DNA from: Gymnopus androsaceus JB14
Taxonomy: Eukaryota; Basidiomycota; Agaricomycetes; Agaricales; Omphalotaceae
Direction: 5' to 3'
DNA: 64,000 nt
Assembly: GCA_009733575.1 (NCBI GenBank)
Contig: ML769545.1
Coordinates: 94,090 to 158,089 of the forward strand
Positions within the stretch are counted from its first letter, which is position 1; every line of letters starts with the position of its first letter. A program made the position numbers and the translations under genes. Positions 43,673 through 55,850 of the stretch are shown in pieces. The notes under the pieces are model-generated. The model saw only the letters and a program-made list of their open reading frames with translations. It was not told the DNA's origin and did no database searches.

Positions 43673-46600
43673 TGTGCTGCTGTGTCGCCGTCAAGGTGGT
43701 TGAAAACAAAGAAAACAAAGAAATTGACAGCGCGCGTTGATCAGCCGGCGCTGGCGGCGCGCGCTCAGCGCTGTGAAGTTGCCGCGTAGAGTAGACGCCT
43801 CGGCCTTCTGCTGCTCCACAGCCTGATTGCTCATGACCGAAGTACGTAGAGTCATATTCGAAGTGCCAATGCGCATTGCGAGCCTATGAATAATAAATAC
43901 TTACACCAAATTATAAAAGATATAAAAATGTAATAACAGAAAACATGATATCAACTGTATGTGAACGAAAGTCACTGAGAGAATCGAACTCGAATGGATT
44001 GTACGTCAACGACGACGTTAGTATCTCAAACTCAAAGATACAATCAAGATACAATTCGCACAAAAATTTCGAACCTGCCTTCATGCCTAAAAATTCGATT
44101 TTGAGCTGTAATTCGTACGCGGCCGCACTAAGTATTAGAATTTAGTTTCCGGTCTGAGTCTGTTACTGTCTCCGAATCCATATGATAGAACGAGGTTCCA
44201 CCGCTCGCACAAGCATGAAGGCATTCTTCCTGAAGCTCCGAATTATCCTGAATGATGCACGCAATTAATTGTTGCACGACGTAAGTGTCTTTTGTAGCGA
44301 CTTGAAACATGACTCCAAGATTCTGAGTGTATAGATGATCATCGTCCTCACGATGAATGATTTGCGGAAGCGCTCAACTTTCAAATTCAGTCTCAGAGAA
44401 TAGGACTCGCGGAGAAGGAGAGGTCTTGGCGTGAGAGGGCTCGAGTCGGACTCTGAGTGGGACGTGAAGGTCCTAATAGTTGCTGCAAGAAAAAAGCAAA
44501 AAAGGGATCGGTGAAAGGGAAGGAAACTTTACATTAAGGAAGCTTCAGGGAACAAAGATCGAGTCGAGAGGTCTCACCTCGTTGTGAGCCTCAGCCCGTC
44601 GGACCAGTGCTTACTCAAAGAGACTGCCCAGAAGGTTTGATGGATAGTGAGCTGGATCCTGAAATACCGTAAGAAAATGAAAAGGTAAGTTTCAAAGAAA
44701 CACGGACTGTTGCGCGATGATTTGGGAGCAAGCCAGCGGCATCCGTGGATCAACGGACACCGGGTATTGCAGCAAGTACTGCCAGTCCACTCGGCGAGCA
44801 GCGATACTACTGATTGATCTCAATGTTGACGGGCTTCAGCCACCGTCGTAAAAATCTTGGAACTCCAGCTCTCCAAAATTCGAATGGCAGACTCTGAGAA
44901 CGTGAGCGGGAGCTTTAGTATATGGTAGGTAGGTGTTTGGACGCCACGACGTGATACCTGACCGTGATGATCATGGCTGCATAAAGAACGCCAAGGAAAG
45001 ACGGAAGTCCACTGGGTAATAGTCAGGTCCAGGTCGTGTGTAGGGTGAGCCCTAACGCCAACGGTTCTTAGCCGGCGGCCAAGAAGACAGTAGCTGCTGT
45101 AATGTGATCATGAAGTTTGAGGAGATTTCCTAGTAGTTGTATGGAATTCTCCTCTCCGTCCGCCGTCCGTCCTTCATCCAAAAGATTTAAGCTGTTAAAC
45201 TTATCTTTGCTGCTGTAACTTTTGATTCTTGATTCTTGATCATCTCATTTTTTTCATGAGTCATCAGGTTTCATCCATCCACATCGTTAGTGGCCGTGAT
45301 GAGAATATACAATTCGAAGCCCCCGCACGACGCAAAGAAGCCATTCGAGTCTTGGATATTGAATAATAAAGCGACCAACCTGAGCGTCGTGGAAGCCATT
45401 CCAGGGGCTGTGGAATAGAGCCTAGATACTTACTCGCTACGGCGGTGGCGGCGGTAGGGATGACTATGTAGAACGATGAAGCAGTTGCACTGATCCCAGT
45501 GATTGAACCCAGTTTTCCGAATCCACAATGATTGTTTAATTAACGTTCAACGCCCAGCCTTGATCATGATCCCAGCTCTCGAATACAGACCTATATTGAC
45601 TCCAGAGAGTCAAGAAACCCGAGTGATTCGGGAATCGAAGAGCAGGAGTTTTGTGAGCGTAAGTACTACTGGGCCATTATTAAACCGCTTATTCGCAGAA
45701 ACCGTGACGGCAAACAATGTCCAAGCTTGGTGGGTGGGCATCATACTTGCTTGAATCCTGATGATAATATTGAGGCTGAATTTTGAAATCAAGAACAGGT
45801 AGAGGAATGAATACTGCTTACTCGACTCCAGTCGACGTGGACTGTCATCACGCGCCCGCGTCAGGATCCGTACATGCAGATTGAGCTTGCTCGGTCTTCG
45901 AGAGTCGTGATTTAATATAACTGGCTACGAGATCGGATATAGCTCTGGTCAGACGTGAGCAGTGAGTTTATTCTGAAAATGGGGGCGCATAAGTGCATTG
46001 CGTGAACGAGAGAGAAGATCCCAATTGCCAAAGATACCTAGCCTAGATCATGAATCATGATTTAGCAATGCAATTGCGTAGAAGAAACAACGATTCTCGA
46101 AGTGATACTGATATCAGGGAGCGGAGCGTGTCCAACAGCGATATCCTACGCCTCATTTAGATCCTTTGAGACACGTCAAAATCCCGGGAAAGTCGGGGAG
46201 CGTGAGTATCGCGCGTGAGCTGTAGTAGTTGGAGTGGGTAGGTGTTATTGTTAGTATTGGACATGATATATGAGAAAAATTTAGGAATACATTGGAGAGG
46301 ATCAAAGCCGCACCAGCCCAGATTTGGTAGATCAACGAGCTAGTTGAGTGTGCCCGCTAGTGAGGAGAGTCCGAATCAGAGTCGCGTGCCAATGAAACCA
46401 CTGAGACTGAGAATGAGATAGGGTTTACTTATGATTCAGAGTCTACGATTCATCTTGAAAATTGAAAGCAGTTGTTTTCAGAATATGTCTTTCGAGGTTT
46501 CATCTTAAATCTGGATGCCACGTCAAGTTGTGACGTCGGACTTGTATTACATGTCAGTGATAATTAACAGAAATGGGTCCGAAAAGAGGGGTGAGCTTTC

Positions 46601-47077
46601 ATCTCCAAGTTCGAGTAAGTAGTACTGCGTCCGAGAATTCCTGTCAGCAAGATATTCAAGCAACTGTCTGCGGGTTATGGGAAGATGCGCACAGCTGGTA
46701 TGACGGTATTTTTCATCGGAAAAAGAGGCCGGATCAGAGTGTAACCTACTTTATGTACTTACTGGTTTGTGCGGCTACAACCTACTTAAACATCATTAAA
46801 TGTACTTCATATGCTTACTTTGTGTCAACTAGGAGTTGATGCCGTACTTAGAAATACATCTGTGCGTACTGCTAATACCGAGTTATGTATTCATCTACTT
46901 CTGAGTACCAGTGAGTACCGGTGAATCTTATTAGATTTTTCAAAAGATCAACTGATACTCATTAATGTTCAGTGATGTCACAGGCGCTTATGGTACTTAG
47001 ACAAGTGGCCGCCCTATTGCAAGGTCCCACAAGGGAGCAGTCGGCGTTAGACTCGAGCCACTCGAGCCATTGTAGTA

Positions 47078-47116
47078 TTGCTATTACTATTAGTAGTAGT
47101 AGTAGCAGTAGTAGTG
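47078..47116. repeat. TAG-type microsatellite
   Basis: Repeats of AGT/TAG with one CAG interruption run directly into the hairpin that follows. Confidence 0.7.
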
Positions 47117-47181
47117 TGCGAACTTTGCCAAAATCTTGCTGCAACTTCGATCTTGCAGCAAGATTTTGGCAAAGTTCTCAC
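47116..47181. repeat. Hairpin with 29-nt arms
   Basis: The arm 47116-47144 and its complement 47153-47181 share AACTTTGCCAAAATCTTGCT, with one mismatch near the base and an 8-nt loop CTTCGATC. The long stem with short loop could be a small-RNA precursor or a miniature foldback. Confidence 0.75.
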
Positions 47182-47225
47182 GGCCTTCCCAAGACCTTTG
47201 GCTTCGCAAAGGACCAATAGTGCCT

Positions 47226-47350
47226 TAGAAGAAATCAGAAGTACATTTTTAAGTAGTTAGAAGTACTCAGAAGTACTCAGAAGTAATCAGCAGTACACTT
47301 TTAAGTAGTTATAAGTACTCAGAAGTACTCAGAAGTACACTTGTAAGTAG
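47226..47350. repeat. Tandem AGAAGTACTC repeats
   Basis: A 10-bp unit AGAAGTACTC and a longer unit containing TTTTAAGTAGTTA recur three times, giving a higher-order period of about 50-55 bp. Confidence 0.7.
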
Positions 47351-48190
47351 TTAGAAGCAGGACTAACCACCAGTAAATTCAAGTAGTACTGAGAGATCTG
47401 TCAAAACTAATCACACAAAGTAAATACCAAGTACACAAGAGAAGTAATGATCATGCTTATGTACACACACAAAGTACAAAATATGTGCGAAAAGTACGTC
47501 CATCAAGCAGAAACAGCCAATTTTGACCAAGATGTACATTAAATGATGAAAAACGCTTTCATAAGCTGGGGTTGTGGTCTCGAACGATATAGATCTGTGC
47601 AGGCAAGGTGCAACAGCCTGAAGCAATACGCAGTTTATGCAGATAAGTCAGGGTGATTGATGGATTGAGATTGAGGCAGGAGATGTCTGTGCAGATCCCA
47701 CTGAACTGCATCTCGGATAGGATCTCAGTTGAGACCTGTTGAGACGCTGATGATCGCTAGCGTCGAGAAAGCAAGAGTATTAACCTCTGGTTTACGCTTG
47801 GAAGTGGGGAAGAGGGGAAGAGTAGAGTTGGACGCCGGCGGAAACGGATGCAAGTGGTCGGGCCGCCAATCCTCTACGCCACGTTCCTTTTTCAACGGCA
47901 ACGGTCATGATGCTAGGGCCTTGCGATGATGATCATGATCATCCCAACAGCTTTATCATTTCTTAACTTTGTACTTGGGGTACTTGCCATTCCACCCATC
48001 TGAAGCAGTAGCAGTCGTATTGAGACCTTCTGAACCAAACTGAATTGTTCCTACAGCTGCCATATATCTATCTTGACAGTTCCCATCGTATTCATTTCTT
48101 CATCAGCAATTCTGCGACCGCGATAATCCCGTTCTCTGTATTCCCTTCTTTTCTCCCACCATCTACCTTCACGCAGCGAGCTCGCAGTAA

Positions 48191-51100
48191 ATGCCATCGG
48201 CAGTCCCAATCGTCCAAGGACGTTCATCTTCAGCGCCAGCCTCAATTGAGGGAGATTCAGGCATTCTTTTGCCTCCGAATAGGTTTTATGATGAGGAATC
48301 CCAGCGGATAAGTAATTTAATTGACGAGGAACTGCGGGTTAGTTGGTTTCTTCTGATATTTGTATCCAATTAACGATACCTTGACAGAAAGAATCCCAGA
48401 AGCAGAAAGAAGCGAGACGAAGGCAGGTTAAAGTCATGCTGCTGGGTCAAGCCGAGTCCGGTATGTATGCAGCGCTGTTAACGCTCTCAAAACCGCTAAA
48501 CTGGCTGCAGGCAAATCAACGCTACAAAAACAATTCCAAATCTACTATGCTTCCCAGTCCCTCGACCGCGAAAGGCCCTCTTGGAAACCCATTGTTCATT
48601 TTAACATCATCAAAGCTGTTAAAACAATGTTGGAAGAAATCGACTACGAATTATCACATCCCGGAGAAGACCTCGATATCGAGGAAGTAGATTCCGATGA
48701 GCCTCAGGCTGGCCCAAGCTCAGCAGCTTATCCTTCTCCACGATCTCCTCCAAGTCGCAAAGAAAAAGAAGAACAGCTGGAACAGTTCATTCGGCCCACA
48801 GCAACCGAGTCCCAAACTCTCTCCCTCCTTCGCACACGACTCCTACCTCTGGTCGCCCTCCACGACTCCCTCGCCTCCGAGCTTTCCGGTGGAGTCTCTT
48901 TTTCTAGAGGTCTAACGGGGGTATTCGTTCGTGCGGGGTGGCAGGGATTATCACAAGCGAATCCGACTAGAAGGGGAGGTCCAGGCGGTGTTGCTGTGCT
49001 GGCGGCCAAGGCGCTAGATAGTGCGAGAGAGGATATTGAAGCACTGTGGGTGCACGGAGTCGTTCGGCAGATGGTTAAGCTCAGGAAGTTGAGGCTGGAG
49101 GAGAGTGCGCCTTTGTGAGTAGGCTATTGTCACTCGTAAAATGTCAGCGGAGGCTAATGATTTCCTGCTCTCCTTGCTCTTTGCTTCGTCGCTCTTGCAT
49201 GTTATGTGCACGCTTTTTTTTCATTCGGATGTTTTCACGTCTTTAAATCACATTCAACAGCTTCCTAGACAATGTAGCACGGATATCGGAACCGGATTAT
49301 TTGCCTAATGTCGGTGAGTCTATTTCTCTGCATATTTTTTTTGCTTCAACCCTCCCGCGTTTCGATTAAAGCTCGAACATTTAAACGCTCGCCTATCTTC
49401 CCGCTTCACGAGGAAGGTTGAACGTTTGAACGTTCGCCGTCGACCCCGAGCGACCCTGTTGACTCAGTCGCTTGTGCAGACTCCAAACTTCTGTCTGCTC
49501 TACATGTACTGATTAAAAAATTTCGGGTATCACATAGATGACGTCCTAAATGTACGCCTCCAAACACTCGGCGTAATCGAGCATTCGTTCCCTATCAACC
49601 TTGGAGGGACGATGTATGATTGGAGGTTGTATGATGTTGGGGGTGCTGTGAGTATTTGGTTTTAGATTTTTTTCGATTCCTTATTCGTGGCCTTTCGATG
49701 TTCTGTTTCCGTTACTCCCGTTTCTCACCCGGCCGCTTCTCCGATTTTCTTCTTTTCGTCGCTCTCTGTCTTCGATTGTGTTTTGCGCTATTTCCCAAGA
49801 TGTATTTCGTCTCCTCACGTCTTCTGTTCCTTTCTCGTATTTTCTTGTTCCTTGATCCTGGATTTTACCTTCACCGATGAGACTAACGTACATTCTTTTC
49901 TCTCTTCTAGCGCGGCCAGGTGTGTAGTGGTTATGCTATGACGGAGCACGGGCATCAAGTACTGACGCGTAAAATGTAGCGGCATGCCTGGGTTCCTTAT
50001 TTCGAGGTGAGCTTTATTTTTACTTATCTCATCGAAGACAACGCTTGGGAAGTACTAACGCAAATGTTTAGGATGGTACGTCACTCAGCACTCAGTCAGC
50101 CTGCTCTCCTCTGCTCCACGTCTACATTCGCTCCCCCTATCGTCTATTTTCGCCCTTTGTTCTTTGTTTTGTTCATCATTCAGGATGCTGATGACCTGTA
50201 ACCTTATACAGCGACAGCGATAATATTTCTCGCGCCAATATCAGCGTTTGATCAGTATCTGGAGGAGGACCCAAAGACAAATCGGTGAGTTAATATTCCA
50301 TTGTTTCGGTTTGGTGTTTGTGCACCTCTGTGGTAGTCATGCAGTTTAGGATTTTGGGAGTTTTTGGGTGCTTTGGGCGGTGATCCTGCCGTTTCTATCC
50401 CCTACTTTTCGCTCTTTGCGGTTTCAGGGTTGTTTTTTTTGGCGTTTGACATTGTTGCTGGATTCTCTATCATAGCTTTCTTGTCGTTTTAACTCTTCTC
50501 AGCGCTCTGTCTATCTTTTTTTCCGTTATTATCGCTTGAATTATTCTCACCGGCGAATGAATAACTGACCGAGCTCTTTTACCCACTCCACTGCTCTCTT
50601 CCAATCCATCCATCTCGCATGACACTTGTATATCCTCTCGGCGCTGCGCTTGTCATTTGTCGTAAACCATACAACCATTCATCTAACGTATTTCGGAAAC
50701 TCAGCATCGACGACTCCCTCCAGCTATTCACGCTGATATGTTCCAACAAGCTGTTGAAGAAGGCGCATTTGGTATTGATGTTGAATAAGGTCGGTTTCGA
50801 TTGCTTTCTTTATCCTTTGTTGTTTCGTCCATCGTTCCGTCCAACCCGCATTTTCAACGCTTCCTTTCTAATGGGCGGACCCTTTGGCTCATACTGCCTC
50901 ATATACAGACGGACCTTCTCAAAGCGAAACTTCGATCGGGAATACGGGTGCAGAAGTAGTACGTGTCGCTCGTTTCTAGACTCTACGTTAGCTGACTTTT
51001 TTGTCGCTATTGCATTACATCTATGTTTAGTATTACTGTGAGTCTTTTCCACTCTAAATCTGCCTTAGTTCATAATGAGTGCTGATTTTGGTTCATCCCT

Positions 51101-51648
51101 TCATAGTCTTACGGCAACCGTCCAAACAAATACGACGACGTCGCGAGTTATTTTAGGGCACACTTTATGCAGGTGCATAAGAGGAAGGATGTTTCGAATC
51201 GGTCTTTATATTTGGTGTGTATCCGGTATGAGACTCGAGTTATAGCTACCGTCTTCTTTCTACACCTTCCGCCGGCGCTTCTGCCACTACTCCTATCTTT
51301 GCCTCCCTGCTCTCTTCTTTGCGCTACTTCTCATAATTCCTTCACTTCCGCTCTCGCGGCACGTTCCTTTCCTCCTACTTTACCTTTTCATTGTCCCTCT
51401 GCTGACTCGTTGCATCTGTTAACAGCATTTCACGTCTATGTTGGTAAGTCTCCTCCCGTGTTGAGTACCTTGAAGTGTTGTGTCATTGACTGGCTACTCA
51501 CAGGATATCAAAGCCACACAAAGTATTATTGTGAACGGTTAGCTCTGTCCGCTGTTCTCCGTTGCTCCCCATCGCTGATTATACTTCTACCCTAATAGTT
51601 GGCGAGGCAATCATCCGCCAACATATCGCTCAGACGGGACTTACCTAG
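48191..51648 (+). CDS. Divergent heterotrimeric G-protein alpha subunit, 16 exons
   Basis: Exons: 48191-48337, 48388-48460, 48511-49114, 49261-49313, 49538-49647, 49911-49919, 49980-50006, 50072-50075, 50212-50284, 50705-50789, 50909-50958, 51031-51037, 51107-51214, 51426-51443, 51504-51537 and 51599-51648. Together 1452 nt, 483 residues, one frame. G1 is GQAESGKST and the switch I Arg/Thr are in RLQTLG. G3 is DVGGARGQRHAW, where the usual catalytic Gln after DVGG is Ala. G4 is NKTD, and G5 is HFTSML in place of TCAT. The N-terminus lacks the MGxxxS myristoylation signal. The helical domain holds an insert of about 100 residues rich in Asp/Glu, Pro and Ser. It should bind GTP at the inner membrane face downstream of a receptor, but probably hydrolyses it poorly. 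Confidence 0.85.
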
Positions 51649-52439
51649 TGATAATCTTGGGCTAGTATAGGCGGAGTAAATGTTTTATGAACAGCCTAGC
51701 AATAGCGTAATGAGGGGGAAAGGCAGGAGAAGAAGCACTTCAAGCAGAGTGAACAGGGGATTTAATAATACTTGTTGTTGAAGTGTATCTACGGACATGA
51801 TCATGAAATATTGAGGGATTCGATGGTAGAATGAAAACCGCAATTGACTTATTGGCTGTGAGTTAACCCCCTGGCGTTCTGTTCCCTGGTGGTGAATCAG
51901 AAGATGGCCCACCGTCTAAGTTCTAAACTTATGGATCACAATTTACAATTGTGCGATGAACAGGGCAGACGACGCTATTGTTGATACCAACTGCCGGGGA
52001 TGTTATCAGTATGCCTCAATTGTTGCGGAAGAGTCTCTTCCAGATGATTATCAACATGATCCTGCGGCAGCTTTCCTCCCTTGAGGTATCTCGTCAACTT
52101 CTTCATAAACACCTTTCTCCTTCAATGACTTGAGTTCCTCATAGATTGCAGCAAGGCAGTAGGTCCAGTAGACCAATGACTGTGCTTCTTGTATGGTGGA
52201 AGGATCTCTGGCTTTGGGATCATCAATGGGATGGATGAGAGCAGCATTGGCTACCTCTGCTCATATGAAGCTTTGGGTAATGGAAGGGAAATCTTGTTCC
52301 TCGCATTCAAGTTTGAGTTCTGAGTTGGTGGTGAGGACATTAATCAGTGGGTGCTCTTCCCTGTGCCCCCCCTCCCCCCTTGTCCATTATACCAACAAAG
52401 TTAACCACGTAGCACGCAGGTAACCATTTCGTACAAGAA
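51649..52439. other. Intergenic, no supported gene
   Basis: A few 60-80 codon frames only. A run of C (CCCCCCCTCCCCCC near 52365) marks low complexity. Confidence 0.45.
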
Positions 52440-52695
52440 CTAAGATACATGTATGACAGATTCGGCAACCCCCACGTGATACTAAAAACCTTTTGCGAGA
52501 CTGCTACACTTACTTTCGAAAAAATTCCTATTGGGTGAATAAAGATATAAGGTATATCTTGAAACACCCAACAGGAATTTAGCTAGAAATGCATTTAGAA
52601 GTCTCGCAAAAGGTTTTTGTAAAGTACCACAAAAGTGATACAGATCACATGGGGGTTGCTGGGTCTGTAGACTGTCATACATGTATCTTATGTCT
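52440..52695. repeat. Foldback (MITE-like) element
   Basis: AGATACATGTATGACAG at the left is matched by its complement at the right. Further paired blocks lie inward (GCAACCCCCA.GTGAT, AAACCTTTTGCGAGAC, ATTCCT.TTGGGTG). The arms are about 100-130 bp and imperfect around a central spacer of about 20 nt. No coding capacity is present. A target duplication was not identified. Confidence 0.65.
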
Positions 52696-52906
52696 AGGAG
52701 GGACCAGAGGGCCATTTTCATGTTGTCACCATTGATATCTCTGCAGTCGCAGGGATCAGGAAAAATACATTAATTTCAATGGAGTGTTACTTACACATCC
52801 ATGTCACTACTGGAGTGTTTGATGTGTTTTTTTCATTGCCAGTCAGTGGGTTCCTACAGGTATGTAGTTTCAGTTTCATTTCTTTTGGGTTAAATGGAGT
52901 CATTAC

Positions 52907-53182
52907 TCACATTTCATCATCCAATTCGAATGGGTCAGGGTGTGTAAAATGCTCGCCACCTTGTTCAGCATTGTCTGAATGGTGGTTGATGTCTACTGGG
53001 AGGTCATCCCATAGTAGTTTGGAGGGTAGTAACAAGGGCAGTGAGACAGGGAAGCCATGGAAAACGATGTTGTGACAGGTCAGGATTGTGCACAACTCTG
53101 GGAAGTAGATCAGGTATCCCTTAGAGTCCTTGGTGTACCCAATGAATTGACCTTCTTCACCATGCTCATGAATTTTGGGCAC
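52907..53182 (-). pseudogene. Copia-type polyprotein fragment (integrase C-terminal part)
   Basis: A 91-codon frame has KIHEHGEEGQFIGYTKDSKG and then YLIYFPE ... ILTCHNIVFHG. This is the conserved module that follows the integrase core in Ty1/copia polyproteins. No integrase core, reverse transcriptase or LTR could be joined to it, so it is a relic, distinct from the full element at 56128. Downstream sequence (NPKEMKLKLHTCRNPLTG) may be a further piece. Confidence 0.7.
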
Positions 53183-53980
53183 CAGAGGCTATAGCCTTAT
53201 TAAAATAAAGCCTGACAACTTCTTGGAGGTGTATTTTAATATTTGCAACAGCTATATAGAGCCTACAGTACTGACAGGGGAACCCTAATCCACCTGTACA
53301 GCCCCAAGTACAGTATCTGTACAAGTCAGAACCCCATTGGTATATCCATATGTAGATAAGGTATTAAGAGTGAGTTACCCTATAGTAGATATATACTAGT
53401 ATTTGAAGCAACTTTTGGCCAGAATTTAGTATACCTTACCTCTAGTGACCTCAGCAACATCATGTGACCTTCAGGTGTTGGTTTGGGCAATGTCCAGGGG
53501 GTGCAGGACATTGAAGTAAAACATGTAGGAATACACCTTATAACACCAGCAAGGTGACAAGGATATTGACAAATGAATAAATGTTTGACCTTGTATGGAT
53601 CTTGGGACAAAGATCCTAAGGCAAACAGGTAAAGTACATGTCTATCTACAACCTGTATTTATACTCTAGAAAGCATGTGTCATAGCTATCAAATATAGTA
53701 AGTGATACTATGTGAAGTAATGATATCACCTATGATGCAATAGTGATATAAGGTGCAAATATAGCATAGATATGATGTAGATATGATGAAACCATGATAT
53801 CATCATGACATAGCTGTATCCAGCTTGTACATCAAAATCTGATATTCCAACAAAACAGACATGGATTTTAGAGCATAAGTAGGTACCACATAGATTAAGT
53901 ACTAGATCACAGGAGCAAAAATACAACAACTACTGCATAACAACAAGAAATACATCACAGCACTGAGCAAAAAGAGCAAG
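53183..53980. other. AT-rich intergenic sequence
   Basis: No gene is seen; repeated GATATCA / ATATGATG words occur at 53725-53810. Confidence 0.45.
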
Positions 53981-53989
53981 AAATGCAAT

Positions 53990-55850
53990 GATTGCACTAT
54001 TCCGTGAACTCAGCATCATCATCCTCCTTGTCTTCATCCTTATCCTCATCCCCCACCAGACCCACTATCAGAGTCAGAGACAACAAAGCACTGGCTCGTC
54101 TTCCTCTTCTTACCTGTTGGTTTCTTACCCTTTCCTACAGGCTCCGAGGACTTCTTACTACCTCCTGCAGCCTTCCTACCCACTCTTGCAGCAGACTTCT
54201 TCTGAGTCATGCACATGCTGGCTTCTTCCCACCACTCCCCACTGACTTCTTAGCTCTACTATCCCTACTTGCCAAGTTCTTAGCACATCCACCTCCACCT
54301 CTGCCCCTTGCCTCTTCCCACTAGTGATGTGCTGGCCCAGCTTTGGCCTGCAAGCCCGGCTTTGGCCACAGGCCCTTGGCTTTGGCCTGGAGAAATTGAA
54401 GCCAGGCCCTACTAGGAGGGCTCCGGCTTGGCCCGGCCTGGCTTTGGCCTAAGCCGCAGCTTTTAAGGTGGCTGTGCATACATTCTGTATGTGGAAATCT
54501 TTGAAAAATTCTTGACGCAAGGTCTTACAGGGAGCCATTTATCATAATTGATACTGTAATTAAAGCTTATACTGTCACTGGTAACTGAAAGGGAGCATCA
54601 TAGGAACTTTCATAATTGAATATTACTGTTCCAAAATGGAAAGACAAAGCTAGCAATGTGCCGGAACTGGAATTTACACTCAAAATGTTAAACAATGAAT
54701 TCCAATCATTCAAGAGTGTACAAATAGGCTGGGAAATTTCACAAAAAATGACATTAAATACCTGCAAAAAATAGGTGAAAAGCCCCGGCTCAGGGCTTGA
54801 AAAATCTGAAGCCAGGCCAAAGGTCAGGCCCAGCTTGGCTTGGCTTGGCCCGGCCCACAGCTTTCAGGCTGAGCCGGCACATTACTGCTTCCCACCTCCC
54901 CCTGACTTCTTCTGAGGCTGGACATCATCCCCACCATTAGACCCTTCCTCACTGTCATTACCAACAGCCCTCTTATGCTTGGAGCCCTTGGTTGGCTGAG
55001 CATCCTCATCCTCCTCACTATCATCACTCCTGTCATCCCCACCCTGTGCACATTTTGAGCCAGCATCACTGCGCTTCTTCCTGACCCTAGGCTCAAGCTC
55101 ACTGTTCTTCTCCACCTCTTTCTCATAGGACTTAGCTTTCACACTGATCATACAATACCAATGTGCTCCGCTGCCATTCCATGTGTCATACAGCCTCTTG
55201 GTCTGATCTGCAGCAAGTTGTGGGATGTCCTCAGGCCATCCCCTAATGTTGACCTTGTAGGGAACAACAATGTTCTTAGCAAAGGAAACATAGCTCATGC
55301 TGAGATTAACCACACCCATAATCTCTTCTGGAAAAAGAAGCCCAATGTCAGAGAGAGGTGCCAATAGAAAGAAAGTTAGAAAAAACAACTTACGGAGTCC
55401 TTGGGCAATCAAACAGACAATCTCACTGGCCATCTTGCTCTAGTAAAGCTTTCTTGTTGTTGTCCATCACGTCCAGTGCTTCCACAAAGTTGATAGAAGC
55501 TGTCAAAAAAAACTGAAGAAAAGAGAATAAATCCTGGTGAATAAACTGCCACTGAGCAAAGAGAAGCATTGTAACTGTACAGTGACTAGTCAGCTAGTGT
55601 TTACATACCTCATCAAAGGTTGAAATTGAACCACCACCTTGACCTTGACCACCCTCCTCATTGCTCAGCCCAATGAACTCAAGCTTGAAGACCTGCTGGA
55701 CATTGTTGATCAAAAGATAAAATCCACAGTAAGACATTTCATCATATGATCAATTTCCATCATAACATCAATGTGATGACATGTGGAATTTTAGGTTCAC
55801 CTCTGACTAGGTTCACCTTTGACTCCCACTCAAAAATCTTCTGCTGAAGC
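53990..55850 (-). pseudogene. Unassigned Lys/Gly/Ser/Asp-rich protein gene split by a hAT-like insertion
   Basis: Minus-strand exons include a piece ending VEALDVMDNNKKALLEQDGQ near 55430, then 55327-54896 beginning EIMGVVNLSMSYVSFAKN. That exon contains YDTWNGSGAHWYC and an acidic/basic tail (SDDSEEDEDAQP, GSKHKRAVGNDSEEG). The frame is interrupted at 54895 by the element 54322-54887. Beyond it the same kind of sequence continues (KKPTGKKRKTSQCFVVSDSD, and acidic DEDKDEDKEDDDA near 54010-54050). An earlier exon with NEEGGQGQGGGSISTFDE lies near 55650. The family is unknown to me; composition suggests a nuclear, intrinsically disordered protein or a repeat-borne gene. Confidence 0.5.
54322..54887. 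mobile_element. 566-bp hAT-like miniature element, 8-bp target duplication
   Basis: Ends are TAGTGATGTGCTGGCCCAGC and, on the other strand, CAGTAATGTGCCGGCTCAGC. CTTCCCAC flanks both sides (54314-54321, 54888-54895). Subterminal regions are rich in GGCCTGGC / GCCAGGCC words. The TIR sequence and 8-bp duplication fit the hAT superfamily. No transposase is encoded. It interrupts the gene described at 53990-55850. Confidence 0.82.

Larger units (their letters stand above)
43673..48190. other. 4.5-kb intergenic region with repeats, no supported gene
   Basis: Frames are short and share no motif. The region opens CpG-rich next to the DUF6535 start, and later holds a TAG/CAG-type microsatellite, a strong hairpin and AGAAGTACTC tandem repeats (listed separately). 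Confidence 0.55.

Noticed and set aside
47078..47350. Microsatellite and tandem repeats as a CRISPR-like array
   Set aside because: Units are directly adjacent without unique spacers and the genome is eukaryotic.
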